A stretch of DNA of 34,022 nt, from assembly GCA_015058875.1 (NCBI GenBank), contig SVBN01000028.1:1-34022 (forward strand), given 5' to 3'. The DNA is from Erysipelotrichaceae bacterium. GTDB lineage: Bacteria; Bacillota_I; Bacilli_A; Erysipelotrichales; Erysipelotrichaceae. Every line of letters starts with the position of its first letter. Position 1 is the stretch's first letter. Below the pieces are notes generated by a model that was given only the letters and a program-made list of their open reading frames with translations, had not been told where the DNA came from and did no database searches. Made by a program: the position numbers and the translations under genes. Shown here in pieces: positions 8,100 to 15,555 of the stretch.

Positions 8100-8495
8100 A
8101 TGTTAAGAATCGCAATCAGCTGCGGTGAAGGATTCGCTTCGGGATTCCTTGCCAAGCGTCTGAGCCAGCAGCTCGTCAAAGACGGATTAAAAGATAAGAC
8201 ATCCTTTGTCTTTATTCCCTGGAACCAGCTTTATAACCGCCAGGATGAAGTGGATATCGCCATGCTGATGGCACATGTCGAAGTGCATGCAAAAGCCGAT
8301 AAGCGGGAATATAAGATCCCCCTCTATGTCATCCCGTATAAAGTCGCATCGATGACGCCGGCAAAAGTGTACTTTGAGGATGCGGAAGATATCATCGCGC
8401 TTTCCGGTGGTAAAGGCGGCCTGATCTGTTTCCCCGATGAAACGGATACCGAACACACTTCCAGAGCGAAGTCCCATCGTTCCAAAGGCAAATAA
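8100..8495 (+). CDS. Orphan PTS lactose/cellobiose IIB-like protein
   Basis: 131 residues from ATG 8100, which has AAAGGGGG 7 bp upstream. The in-frame ATG at 7986 was rejected for lack of a ribosome site. RIAISCGEGFASGFLAKRL (3-21) resembles the IIB phosphocysteine loop C-x-x-G-x-x-x-S, with Cys8 in the right place after the first strand. The following strand order (DIAMLMAHVEVHA; IPLYVIPYKVASMTPAKVY) parallels the IIB fold. The basic tail (SRAKSHRSKGK) is not part of IIB. There is no IIA or IIC beside it, and it is monocistronic with its own terminator. It could be a regulatory or phosphate-relay IIB homologue rather than a transport subunit. The fold assignment is by motif only. Confidence 0.6.
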   Translation: MLRIAISCGEGFASGFLAKRLSQQLVKDGLKDKTSFVFIPWNQLYNRQDEVDIAMLMAHVEVHAKADKREYKIPLYVIPYKVASMTPAKVYFEDAEDIIALSGGKGGLICFPDETDTEHTSRAKSHRSKGK

Positions 8496-8511
8496 CGTAC
8501 TCTGACAAAAG

Positions 8512-8536
8512 GATTCCCGGACCGGGAATCTTTTTT
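8512..8536 (+). terminator. Terminator of the IIB-like gene
   Basis: GATTCCCG/CGGGAATC stem (8512-8519 with 8523-8530), 3-nt loop, then TTTTTT. Confidence 0.9.
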
Positions 8537-8570
8537 CATGATTTTTATGCCGTCCTTATTTGTAACCCCT

Positions 8571-8599
8571 TTCATTTATCACACGATTTAGGGTATGAT
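8571..8599 (+). promoter_or_regulatory. Probable promoter of the metallophosphoesterase gene
   Basis: TATGAT (8594-8599) with a weak TTCATT 17 bp upstream (8571-8576). The -10 is good; the -35 matches only half the consensus. Confidence 0.4.
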
Positions 8600-8616
8600 T
8601 TTGACAGGAGGGAATT

Positions 8617-9537
8617 ATGATCTACTTAACTGGTGATATACATGGCGGCAGTGATATGAAAAAGCTGTCCAATAAAAATGCAGTAGATAAGATTCAGAAA
8701 GACGATTACCTTATAATTTGCGGTGACTTCGGCCTGGTATGGGACACAAAACATGAAACATTCAAGGAGAAATCACAGATCAACTGGCTGAACAGCCAGA
8801 AATGGATCACATTGTTCGTGGACGGAAACCATGAATGCTTCCCGAGACTGTACACCTATCCGGAGAAAGAATGGCACGGCGGAAAGGTCCATGTGATCAG
8901 GGACCGCGTGCTGCATCTGGAAAGAGGCCAGATGTTCGAAATCGAGGGACACACCTTCTATACCATGGGCGGCGCAACCTCCCATGACAGAGGCCCGGCA
9001 GTCGGCGATACCAAGAGCATCGGCAAGTTCTGGTGGCCGGAAGAGCTTCCTTCCGAAGCCGAATACGCCGAAAGCAACGCCACATTGGAAAAAGGCGGAT
9101 ACAAGGCAGACTACATCATTACCCACTGCCTGCCGACTTCCCTGCAGACCGGACTTATGGGCGGAGATTACTTCAGCGACCATCTGACCGACTACTTCGA
9201 AGATCTGATGAACAAAATGGAATTCAAACACTGGTACTGCGGACATTATCATGTCGATAAGGACGCTACCGATAAGATTTCCGTTCTCTTCTCCAACGTC
9301 ATCGCATTGGGCGATAAGGCGGAACAGGAAGTCCGTGCCAAGGGTGAGGCAAAGTACAAGAAAGGTGCGAATGTCCGCTTCAATTACAACGGCGAAGTCG
9401 TAACCGGCCAGATCATGCGCGTCATGCCGTGGGGCAACCCGGCGAAGAAAGGCGAACCCTGCTATAATATCCAGATCGCCAATTCACCGCGCATGGCAAA
9501 TATGCTTGCCGAATCCGATATCATTGAAAAAATCTGA
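8617..9537 (+). CDS. Calcineurin-like metallophosphoesterase with a C-terminal extension
   Basis: 306 residues. All dimetal motifs are present: GDIHG (6-10), GDFGL (36-40), GNHE (70-73), a middle histidine in YIITHCLP and CGHYH near residue 210. The first 240 residues are the phosphoesterase; residues of about 245-306 form a small extra domain (KKGANVRFNYNGEVVTGQIM, beta-rich, SH3-like in pattern), followed by a helical end. AGGAGGG lies before ATG 8617. It is monocistronic with a strong terminator. The substrate is unknown; close motif relatives include Ser/Thr phosphatases and nucleotide diesterases. The C-terminal domain could confer RNA or protein binding, but that is speculation. Confidence 0.88.
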   Translation: MIYLTGDIHGGSDMKKLSNKNAVDKIQKDDYLIICGDFGLVWDTKHETFKEKSQINWLNSQKWITLFVDGNHECFPRLYTYPEKEWHGGKVHVIRDRVLHLERGQMFEIEGHTFYTMGGATSHDRGPAVGDTKSIGKFWWPEELPSEAEYAESNATLEKGGYKADYIITHCLPTSLQTGLMGGDYFSDHLTDYFEDLMNKMEFKHWYCGHYHVDKDATDKISVLFSNVIALGDKAEQEVRAKGEAKYKKGANVRFNYNGEVVTGQIMRVMPWGNPAKKGEPCYNIQIANSPRMANMLAESDIIEKI

Positions 9538-9546
9538 TCATAGTTC

Positions 9547-9577
9547 ATACGGGAACATCCGCGTTCCCGTATTTTTT
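9547..9577 (+). terminator. Terminator of the metallophosphoesterase gene
   Basis: ATACGGGAAC/GTTCCCGTAT, a 10-bp perfect stem (9547-9556 with 9563-9572), 6-nt loop, then a T6 tract. Confidence 0.92.
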
Positions 9578-9589
9578 CTTTTCTTCTCA

Positions 9590-9598
9590 TGTTAGAAT
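9590..9598 (+). promoter_or_regulatory. Extended -10 promoter of the small membrane protein and cyclophilin operon
   Basis: TGTTAGAAT, i.e. TG-N-TAGAAT, 25 bp before ATG 9624 and just after the preceding terminator. No -35 seen. Confidence 0.5.
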
Positions 9599-9623
9599 TG
9601 TTGTCGTGTGAGGTAAACAGTCA

Positions 9624-9977
9624 ATGAGCGATCGGATCAAACGGATTCTGGCAATTGCATTCTGCGCCATGAACACCCTGCTCGGTTCTGCGATGGTTCT
9701 GGGAGGACTTCTGACATTCGATGAGGATACCCTTGCCATTGTATTATTCGGAGCGGCTTTCCTGCTGAACGCCGTACTGATGTACATGTATTCCAGGACA
9801 CTCAGCGCGGATATCCGCATGAAGGAAATCCTGGATGAAGAAGAAAAGCGCATGGAATATCTGCGCCGTCAGGATTACCGTCCTTCCCCTTCCTATCAGG
9901 AAGAGGAAGACGATCTGGAAGATCTGCTGAGCAGAAAAAGCTCCCAGTCTGTTTACGAAAGAAGGAGACAGCAATGA
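9624..9977 (+). CDS. Small two-helix membrane protein with acidic tail
   Basis: 117 residues; no family recognised. Two membrane helices are clear: about residues 8-28 (LAIAFCAMNTLLGSAMVLGG) and 35-55 (TLAIVLFGAAFLLNAVLMYM). The rest is a charged cytoplasmic tail containing a predicted coiled or helical stretch (MKEILDEEEKRMEYLRRQD), then an acidic run EEEDDLEDLL and a basic end. GAGGT precedes the ATG. It overlaps the cyclophilin start by 4 bp, so the two are cotranslated; no functional link is known. Confidence 0.8.
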   Translation: MSDRIKRILAIAFCAMNTLLGSAMVLGGLLTFDEDTLAIVLFGAAFLLNAVLMYMYSRTLSADIRMKEILDEEEKRMEYLRRQDYRPSPSYQEEEDDLEDLLSRKSSQSVYERRRQQ

Positions 9978-10444
9978 TTATTATCGAAATGAATAACGGA
10001 CACACCATCCGGCTCGAACTGGATGAAACAGCCGCGCCTGTTACCGTTGCGAACTTCCGCAAACTGGTCAATGAAGGCTTCTATGACGGTCTGATTTTCC
10101 ACCGCGTGATTTCCGGATTCATGATCCAGGGCGGCGATCCGCTCGGCAACGGAACCGGCGGTTCCAAAGAGAATATCGTCGGGGAATTCGCATCCAACGG
10201 TCATCCGAATCCGATTTCCCACAAGCGCGGCGTCATCTCCATGGCAAGGGCCATGAATCCCAACTCCGCATCCAGCCAGTTCTTCATCATGCATAAGGAC
10301 GGCACGTATCTGGACGGCAATTACGCTGCATTCGGCCATGTTGTGGAAGGCATGGAAACAGTCGATGAGATCGCATCGGTAAAGACCAACTCCTACGACA
10401 AGCCGCTGGAACCCCAGATCATCAAACGCATCTACGAAGAGTAA
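9974..10444 (+). CDS. Cyclophilin-type peptidyl-prolyl cis-trans isomerase
   Basis: 156 residues, cytoplasmic (no signal peptide). It speeds cis-trans isomerisation of X-Pro bonds during folding. The cyclophilin core is intact: YDGLIFHRVISGFMIQGGDP with the catalytic Arg in FHRV, then GTGG, ISMARAMNPNSASSQFFIM and HVVEGMETVDEI. Length and motifs match bacterial PpiB-like enzymes. Its start is coupled by ATGA to the membrane protein upstream, and a terminator follows. A gene symbol such as ppiB is not certain because several bacterial cyclophilins share these motifs. Confidence 0.93.
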   Translation: MIIIEMNNGHTIRLELDETAAPVTVANFRKLVNEGFYDGLIFHRVISGFMIQGGDPLGNGTGGSKENIVGEFASNGHPNPISHKRGVISMARAMNPNSASSQFFIMHKDGTYLDGNYAAFGHVVEGMETVDEIASVKTNSYDKPLEPQIIKRIYEE

Positions 10445-10452
10445 TCAAACAG

Positions 10453-10474
10453 GCAGCCGTTACCGGCTGCTTTT
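10453..10474 (+). terminator. Terminator of the cyclophilin operon
   Basis: GCAGCCG/CGGCTGC (10453-10459 with 10464-10470), 4-nt loop, then TTTT. It also overlaps the last codons of the convergent DUF4186 gene; on that strand the T run is poor (CTGTTTG). Confidence 0.8.
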
Positions 10475-10825
10475 CATTTCCTCTTCAATCCACGCCATTA
10501 ACAGGTTCACGATTTTCTCAGCCTGCACTTCCGTCAGTTCCTGTCCCTGCGGCACCCTGTACCATTTTTCCAGACAGCCTCTGCAGCAGCACGCGCAGGC
10601 GTGCATTGCCTTAAATACCGGATGGCCTTTCATCGGCGTCTGCTTTCCGTCATTGACGGGATACGCCGGAGCCAGGCGTTCCTTCACAAACGCAAGGCAA
10701 TGTTCCCGGATGGTCTCCATCCCCTTCTGTGTGACATAATTGCGGTCCGCTTCATTCAGATGAAAGGAGGAACGGAATTTGGAACGTCCGAGCTTCTGCA
10801 GTGCCTGCTGTTTTGTCTGAGCCAT
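10460..10825 (-). CDS. DUF4186 family protein
   Basis: 121 residues from ATG 10825. The family pattern is clear: LQKLGRSKFRSSFHLNEADR near the start, then YVTQKGMETIREH, LAPAYPVNDGKQTPMKGHPV and the cysteine-rich ACACCCRGCLEKWY, ending in a helix with MAWIEEE. The four clustered cysteines and nearby histidines suggest metal binding, but no function is established. An upstream TTG (10873) would add 16 residues not typical of the family and has no ribosome site. The chosen ATG also has none; instead a -10 box lies directly before it, suggesting a leaderless mRNA. It is convergent with the cyclophilin gene. Confidence 0.85.
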   Translation of the reverse strand: MAQTKQQALQKLGRSKFRSSFHLNEADRNYVTQKGMETIREHCLAFVKERLAPAYPVNDGKQTPMKGHPVFKAMHACACCCRGCLEKWYRVPQGQELTEVQAEKIVNLLMAWIEEEMKSSR

Positions 10826-10831
10826 GAAAGC

Positions 10832-10840
10832 ATTGTAGCA
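10832..10840 (-). promoter_or_regulatory. Extended -10 promoter immediately upstream of DUF4186 ATG
   Basis: TGCTACAAT on the minus strand. The hexamer ends at 10832; +1 is expected 6-8 nt on, which coincides with the A of the ATG at 10825. No convincing -35. Confidence 0.5.
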
Positions 10841-10909
10841 TGGAACGGGAAACTCACTGGAAACCTTTTGCAAAAAAAGATATCATTAGATTAACAAAGG
10901 GGGATTCTT

Positions 10910-11389
10910 ATGGCTGAACTGAGTGAATTCTATTCCTACTTTCACCATATGGTATGCACCGTCGCGATCTACGGCAGTGATGAACCGCACTTTTTCAACG
11001 GGCATCTCCTGCTGAGAACCTATTATAAAGACAGCGACAAAACGACCGAGGATGCGGTTAAATCAAATGCGTATATGCTGGATACGCTGTTTGCGGAAAC
11101 CAACAAATCGGTGCGCCGGCTCCACCGGGAGAGGTATGATGAAAACCGCGATCTCGTTGTCCTGCCGGTCAGCCTGCTGGGAGAGCCGTACCGGATTGTC
11201 TACAACCGGCTGGCAAACAGATCGGTATATGAGGACAATTCCCTGAAGCTGCTTCAGGGCACCGATCCCAATGCAAAAGGACTTGCCATCATCCTGAAGG
11301 AAAGCAGCGACGGCACGCTGAACTGGCTCAGTGAAGTGGAAGCCCGCACCATCATTTCCACGCTTGAACCGATCCTCGATCACCAGTAA
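10910..11389 (+). CDS. Hypothetical protein, 159 residues
   Basis: No family recognised. A soluble, mixed alpha/beta protein without signal or membrane segment. It opens MAELSEFYSYFHHMVCTVAI, followed by HFFNGHLLLRTYY, and has a central basic helix (SVRRLHRERYDENRD) and hydrophobic strands (LVVLPVSLL; GLAIILKE). AAAGGGGG sits 8 bp before the ATG. A possible promoter is TGGAAA-17 bp-TATCAT (10858-10886), inside the start region of the divergent DUF4186 gene. It is monocistronic with a good terminator. The strong ribosome site and clean boundaries make it a real gene of unknown role. Confidence 0.8.
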   Translation: MAELSEFYSYFHHMVCTVAIYGSDEPHFFNGHLLLRTYYKDSDKTTEDAVKSNAYMLDTLFAETNKSVRRLHRERYDENRDLVVLPVSLLGEPYRIVYNRLANRSVYEDNSLKLLQGTDPNAKGLAIILKESSDGTLNWLSEVEARTIISTLEPILDHQ

Positions 11390-11400
11390 TCCGGGAATAC

Positions 11401-11432
11401 TCCTCCGCATGCAAAGCGGAGGATTTTCTTTT
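11401..11432 (+). terminator. Terminator of the 159-residue gene
   Basis: TCCTCCGC/GCGGAGGA (11401-11408 with 11416-11423), 7-nt loop, then TTTTCTTTTT. Confidence 0.88.
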
Positions 11433-11479
11433 TCGCCCCTTCAATCTGTGATAGGATAATCTGATAGGAGAAAATCCAT

Positions 11480-14400
11480 ATGATCGAAGAGAGTGAACTG
11501 GAAAAGCATCTGGGAAACAGCAGGATTCTGGAGAAAGCGCGTGATCTGTACTACAGCGGCAGTGTCGGCAGACTCAGCATCGGAACTGTATCCGGAGATT
11601 ATAAGGGAATCAGCGCCTTTGTGAATGATTCCGTCCGCAACCAGGTCAGCATTCTTCTCGATGAGGACGGAGAATCCGTAATTGACTATTCCTGTTCCTG
11701 TCCCTACTGCCGTCAGAGCGGCAGGATGTGCGAGCATATTGCGGCAGCTGTTCTGAAATACAGCTATGAACCTGTATCCCGTCTATCCGCATCGGATGAT
11801 TTTGACGCCGCATCCTTTCATGTGCAGCGCAAGACATCGCAGGAAATGGCGAAGATGCTGAAGGAATATGAAGCGATAAATGTCCTGCCTGCCTCCTTTG
11901 GGGTCAGACTGGTTCCCCTGCTTCAGGAAACCGGAGACGGCGAAGTGGATCTGCATCTGTGGATCGGAAGACAGTCCGGGCGGATGCTGAGAGTGCATTC
12001 CATGACGGAGCTGGTGCACGCTGCGGATGAAGGAACACTGCTCACTTATGGTAAGAATCTTTCTTTCGTACCGGAAGCGGACGCATTTGCGCCAGACGCA
12101 GAAAACATATTCGGATTTCTGTCCTCCGTACAGCATATTATGGACCGTGCCTCTGCCGGTTCCTATTCCGAACAGAGCGGTGTGATCGGCGATACGCTGC
12201 ATCTGAGCGGCGCCCTGATCGATCAGTTTTTTGCATGTGCCGGTCCGGAGAATCTTTATATCGCCGATGCGGATGTGTATCCGGATGAGCAGTACCGCGT
12301 CCTGCCGGTCAGCGGCAGCTGCGATCTGCAGATCCGCATGGAGGAGCGCAGCGATGAAGGCTATGTGATATCCTGCCTGCCGTTTATCTGTCTGGAAGGA
12401 GACCGGAAACTGTATCTGGTCCTGAAGCCTCAGGCGGGGTTCCGGATGCGTCAGCTTTATACGGCAGACAGCACTCGGAAGCGTCAGCTGCTTCCCTTTC
12501 TCAGGGCAATGCGTTCGTCCGGAGGAGAAGGCCAGTACATCCGCAGGGATGATCTGCCTTCGTTCACCCGCAATGCATGGAAATCCATCAGCGAAGCATT
12601 TCCGGTTGATTCCGGCAGCTTTGATGCGGAGCGCTATCTTCCGCCGCGGCCGAAGTTCACCGTGCAGCTGGATCTTCCCGTGCAGGAAAGGATCTCCTGT
12701 GAAGCCTCCGTCCGGTACGGGGAAGCGGAATACTCCCTGTTTTCGGAGGATGACCCCGATCTGGTCCGCAATGTGATTGATGAAAACAAATTCCGTACGA
12801 TGCTGAGGAACACATTCCCCGGAATCGATATGGAAAACCAGAATATCTATCTGGAAGGCGACGAGGCAATCTATTCCTTCCTGAAGGAAGGCATTCATCA
12901 GCTGTCCGCTTATGCGCAGGTCATGATTTCCGACCGGCTGAAAGGCATTGCGGTCCGCAGTGCTCCATCGATGCATTTCGGCGTTTCCTTTTCCCATGAT
13001 CTGCTGCAGCTGGATATGGCAGCGGAAAGCATGAGTCAGAGCGAGATCGCTGAGATTCTTTCCAGGTATGATCGGAAACGGAAATATTACCGGCTGAAAT
13101 CCGGCGACTTTGTCGAGCTGGATGAGAATTTCGACAGCATATATTCAGCCGTGCAGGACCTGCAGCTGACCGGGAAAGAACTGCGGTCGGGACATGCGGA
13201 AATGCCGCTGTACCGGGCTATGTATCTGGATTCCCTGCGTGAGAGTGAATCGATGAGCATCGCCCGTGACCAGCTGTTCAGCGATCTGCTTTCCAGAATC
13301 CGGAATGTCGAGAAGAAAGAATATACCGTTCCATCCCACCTGGAGCCGGTCATCCGCGATTATCAGCGGAAGGGCTTCTCGTGGCTCTGCAGTCTGCGGG
13401 ATCTCGGCTTCGGCGCCCTGCTGGCGGATGAAATGGGCCTGGGAAAAACCCTCCAGGTCATCGCAATGCTGGGTGAATGGAAAAACCGGAAGCGCACACT
13501 GATCGTGTGCCCTTCTTCCCTGGTATACAACTGGGCAAATGAAATCCGGAAGTTTGCGCCGGGCATGAAGTATGAGATCATCAGCGGGCCGGCAAACATC
13601 CGCCATGAGCTGATCCGCAGGACTTCGGAAAACGATGTGCTGATCACATCCTATACCCTGCTGCAGAAAGATCTGAATGTTTATAACGAAATGACCTTTG
13701 ACTGCCAGATTATCGATGAAGCGCAGTATATCAAGAATCCCGCAACCAACAACGCCAGAAGCGTGAAATCCGTGCACTCCGGCTTCCGGGTTGCGCTGAC
13801 CGGAACGCCGATCGAGAACAGGCTGAGCGAACTCTGGAGCATCTTTGATTACCTGATGCCGGGTCTGCTGAACAGCTATCAGTCTTTCCGGCTCAACTAT
13901 GAGCTGCCGATCATGGCGGATCAGGATGAAGACGCTTTTGCCAGACTCAGGAAAATCGCTTCCCCTTTCATTCTCAGGAGAATGAAAACAGATGTCCTGC
14001 AGGATCTTCCGCCGAAGATGGAGGAAGTGATCTATGCGCCTCTGGAAGAAGAACAGAGGGATATCTATCAGGCTTCCGTCATGAATCTGCGGAACCACCT
14101 GTCCAATCAGTCAGATCAGGAATTCCGGGAAAACAGGATCGAGATACTTGCGGAACTGACCAGACTGCGGCAGATCTGCTGCACGCCGCAGCTGCTGTAC
14201 AATCACTACCGCGGCAATTCCGCCAAGGAAGACACCTGCATCGAGCTTCTGAAATCCGCAGTGGAAAGCGGGCACAAGGTCCTGCTGTTCTCCCAGTTTA
14301 CAACGATGCTCGACGTGCTGATCCGGCGCATCCGGAAGGAAGGCATCAGTTTCCACCTGCTCACCGGATCCACCCCGCAGGCAGAGCGCATGCATATGGT

Positions 14401-14725
14401 GGAATCCTTTGATACGGACGATGTTCCCCTCTTTCTGATCTCACTGAAGGCCGGCGGCACCGGTCTGAATCTGACCGCGGCAGACATCGTCATTCACTAC
14501 GATCCGTGGTGGAACACTGCCGTGGAAAACCAGGCCAGTGACCGTGCCCACCGGATCGGTCAGAAAAATGTCGTGACCGTATACCGGCTGATCCTGCAGG
14601 ATACGATTGAAGAGCGGATCATCGAGCTGCAGAACACAAAAAAAGAACTCGCCGGGAAAATCCTGTCGGATGAACGCATGTCCTCCGCAAGTCTTTCCAG
14701 AAGCGAGCTGCTGGAACTCCTATGA
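11480..14725 (+). CDS. SWIM zinc finger and SNF2-family DNA-dependent ATPase
   Basis: 1081 residues. The N-terminal SWIM finger has the C-x-C...C-x-H pattern (C72, C74, C84, H86 in CSCPYCRQSGRMCEH). A long middle region of about 100-600 corresponds to the bacterial SNF2-associated domain. The ATPase core begins near residue 620: LADEMGLGKTLQ (Walker A, about 648), IIDEAQYIKN (DEAQ box, about 743), LTGTPIENRLSELWS. The second lobe has VLLFSQFTTMLD, GGTGLNLTAADIVIHYDPWW (about 992) and DRAHRIGQ with the arginine finger. AGGAG precedes the ATG. Proteins of this build are thought to remodel nucleic acid-protein complexes such as RNA polymerase or repair intermediates; the exact role is not established. 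It is monocistronic and intact. Confidence 0.94.
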   Translation: MIEESELEKHLGNSRILEKARDLYYSGSVGRLSIGTVSGDYKGISAFVNDSVRNQVSILLDEDGESVIDYSCSCPYCRQSGRMCEHIAAAVLKYSYEPVSRLSASDDFDAASFHVQRKTSQEMAKMLKEYEAINVLPASFGVRLVPLLQETGDGEVDLHLWIGRQSGRMLRVHSMTELVHAADEGTLLTYGKNLSFVPEADAFAPDAENIFGFLSSVQHIMDRASAGSYSEQSGVIGDTLHLSGALIDQFFACAGPENLYIADADVYPDEQYRVLPVSGSCDLQIRMEERSDEGYVISCLPFICLEGDRKLYLVLKPQAGFRMRQLYTADSTRKRQLLPFLRAMRSSGGEGQYIRRDDLPSFTRNAWKSISEAFPVDSGSFDAERYLPPRPKFTVQLDLPVQERISCEASVRYGEAEYSLFSEDDPDLVRNVIDENKFRTMLRNTFPGIDMENQNIYLEGDEAIYSFLKEGIHQLSAYAQVMISDRLKGIAVRSAPSMHFGVSFSHDLLQLDMAAESMSQSEIAEILSRYDRKRKYYRLKSGDFVELDENFDSIYSAVQDLQLTGKELRSGHAEMPLYRAMYLDSLRESESMSIARDQLFSDLLSRIRNVEKKEYTVPSHLEPVIRDYQRKGFSWLCSLRDLGFGALLADEMGLGKTLQVIAMLGEWKNRKRTLIVCPSSLVYNWANEIRKFAPGMKYEIISGPANIRHELIRRTSENDVLITSYTLLQKDLNVYNEMTFDCQIIDEAQYIKNPATNNARSVKSVHSGFRVALTGTPIENRLSELWSIFDYLMPGLLNSYQSFRLNYELPIMADQDEDAFARLRKIASPFILRRMKTDVLQDLPPKMEEVIYAPLEEEQRDIYQASVMNLRNHLSNQSDQEFRENRIEILAELTRLRQICCTPQLLYNHYRGNSAKEDTCIELLKSAVESGHKVLLFSQFTTMLDVLIRRIRKEGISFHLLTGSTPQAERMHMVESFDTDDVPLFLISLKAGGTGLNLTAADIVIHYDPWWNTAVENQASDRAHRIGQKNVVTVYRLILQDTIEERIIELQNTKKELAGKILSDERMSSASLSRSELLELL

Positions 14726-14752
14726 CAATTCCGGGAAACCGGAATTGTTTTT
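14726..14752 (+). terminator. Terminator of the SNF2 gene
   Basis: CAATTCCGG/CCGGAATTG (14726-14734 with 14739-14747) around a GAAA tetraloop, then TTTTTC. It begins directly after the stop codon. Confidence 0.92.
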
Positions 14753-14764
14753 CTTTCCGGCGAA

Positions 14765-14792
14765 AGAAAAACTCCCGCATGATAACGGGAGT
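14765..14792 (-). terminator. Terminator of the mupG-to-IIA operon
   Basis: On the minus strand, ACTCCCG/CGGGAGT (14786-14792 with 14771-14777), 8-nt loop, followed by TTTTTC. It faces the SNF2 terminator. Confidence 0.88.
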
Positions 14793-14815
14793 CCTGTGTT
14801 TGAATGTCGGTACGA

Positions 14816-15139
14816 TTATTTAGCTAACAGCTTTTCGTAGAGTGTGATCCAACGCTCAGCAAGAATGCCGAATCCTTCAGCACTCATCAGCTGGTCTTCA
14901 GCGTGGAGCATCAGGAGGTTTGTTTCAACTTTTTCGCCATTGGCCATCTTTGTCAGAAGACCCATGTGAGCGTCATGACCCTGAACGAAAGCTTCCTTGC
15001 CTTCTTCGATCATAGCGCGTGCTTCATCAAACTTGCCTTCAGATGCAGCATCCATAGCGCCGATATAGCAGGAACGTGCTGTACCGACGGAAGCAATAAT
15101 GTTAAACGCTACGAGCTCGATGCCGTCCATTTCAGACAT
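14816..15139 (-). CDS. PTS lactose/cellobiose-family IIA component
   Basis: 107 residues. A soluble phosphocarrier that passes phosphate from HPr to IIB. The all-helical IIA(Lac/Chb) fold is evident: VAFNIIASVGTARSCYIGAM in helix one, and the phosphohistidine H79 in NLLMLHAEDQLMSAE. It is the only family IIA gene in the window and is last in its operon. Its ATG shares the A of the IIB stop (TAATG). It probably serves both the separate IIB/IIC pair and the IIB-IIC fusion encoded 7-9 kb away. A celC/chbA-type gene; the substrate is not fixed by IIA sequence. Confidence 0.93.
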   Translation of the reverse strand: MSEMDGIELVAFNIIASVGTARSCYIGAMDAASEGKFDEARAMIEEGKEAFVQGHDAHMGLLTKMANGEKVETNLLMLHAEDQLMSAEGFGILAERWITLYEKLLAK

Positions 15140-15447
15140 TATTCTTCACCCAGATACTTTCTAGCAACTGCGAGAACAGCCTTGCCGTTCATCATGCCAT
15201 AGTCACGCATTTCGATGGAAGCTACCGGCTTGTCAGGGAAATCAGCCTTCATCTTGGATACAGCATAACGAACCTGAGGTCCAAGCAGGATAACGTCAGC
15301 CAGAGGGCCCTGCTGTGCGGATTCTGTCAGGGAATATGCAGCGATTTCATAGTCCCAGCCATTCTTAGCGGCTTCTTCCTTCATTTTGCTGACCAGCAGA
15401 GATGTGGACATACCTGCTGCGCAGAACAGTGTGATTTTCTTGCTCAT
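15139..15447 (-). CDS. PTS lactose/cellobiose-family IIB component
   Basis: 102 residues, family length. It receives phosphate on C9 of LFCAAGMSTSLLVSKM and hands it to the sugar during IIC-mediated uptake. DVILLGPQVRYAVSKMK and the MRDYGMMNGKAVLAVAR end are typical of ChbB/CelA. AGGAG lies before the ATG at 15447. It is followed by IIA. Although downstream of mupG-GH1-ydjC on the same strand, a 108-bp gap with its own sigma-A promoter, two cre-like sites and a palindrome gives IIB-IIA separate control. The partner IIC is probably the one at 21251-22531, because no IIC adjoins it. Confidence 0.94.
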   Translation of the reverse strand: MSKKITLFCAAGMSTSLLVSKMKEEAAKNGWDYEIAAYSLTESAQQGPLADVILLGPQVRYAVSKMKADFPDKPVASIEMRDYGMMNGKAVLAVARKYLGEE

Positions 15448-15461
15448 TCTTATCTCCTCTA

Positions 15462-15475
15462 TCGCTTATAAGCGA
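15462..15475. promoter_or_regulatory. Perfect 14-bp palindrome, possible operator
   Basis: TCGCTTATAAGCGA, between the predicted IIB promoter and its ribosome site. The position fits a repressor site downstream of the start point. The regulator is unknown. Confidence 0.45.
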
Positions 15476-15491
15476 ACTTCTTTATGTAAAT

Positions 15492-15520
15492 AGAATAATA
15501 CGAAATCGCTTACATTTCAA
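15492..15520 (-). promoter_or_regulatory. Promoter of the IIB-IIA genes
   Basis: Minus strand TTGAAA (15520-15515), 17-bp spacer, TATTCT (15497-15492). Confidence 0.6.
15501..15515 (-). promoter_or_regulatory. cre-like CcpA site inside the IIB promoter spacer
   Basis: Minus strand ATGTAAGCGATTTCG fits WTGNAANCGNWNNCW at 14 of 15 positions. It lies between -35 and -10, where CcpA binding would repress. Recognised by consensus only. Confidence 0.6.
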
Positions 15521-15533
15521 TCATTTCTGTTTT

Positions 15534-15548
15534 CTGCAAACGATTTCC
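15534..15548 (+). promoter_or_regulatory. Second cre-like site upstream of the IIB promoter
   Basis: Plus strand CTGCAAACGATTTCC matches the cre consensus at 13 of 15 positions; both end positions differ. Its centre is 33 bp from the first cre-like site. Confidence 0.45.
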
Positions 15549-15555
15549 GCATGAA

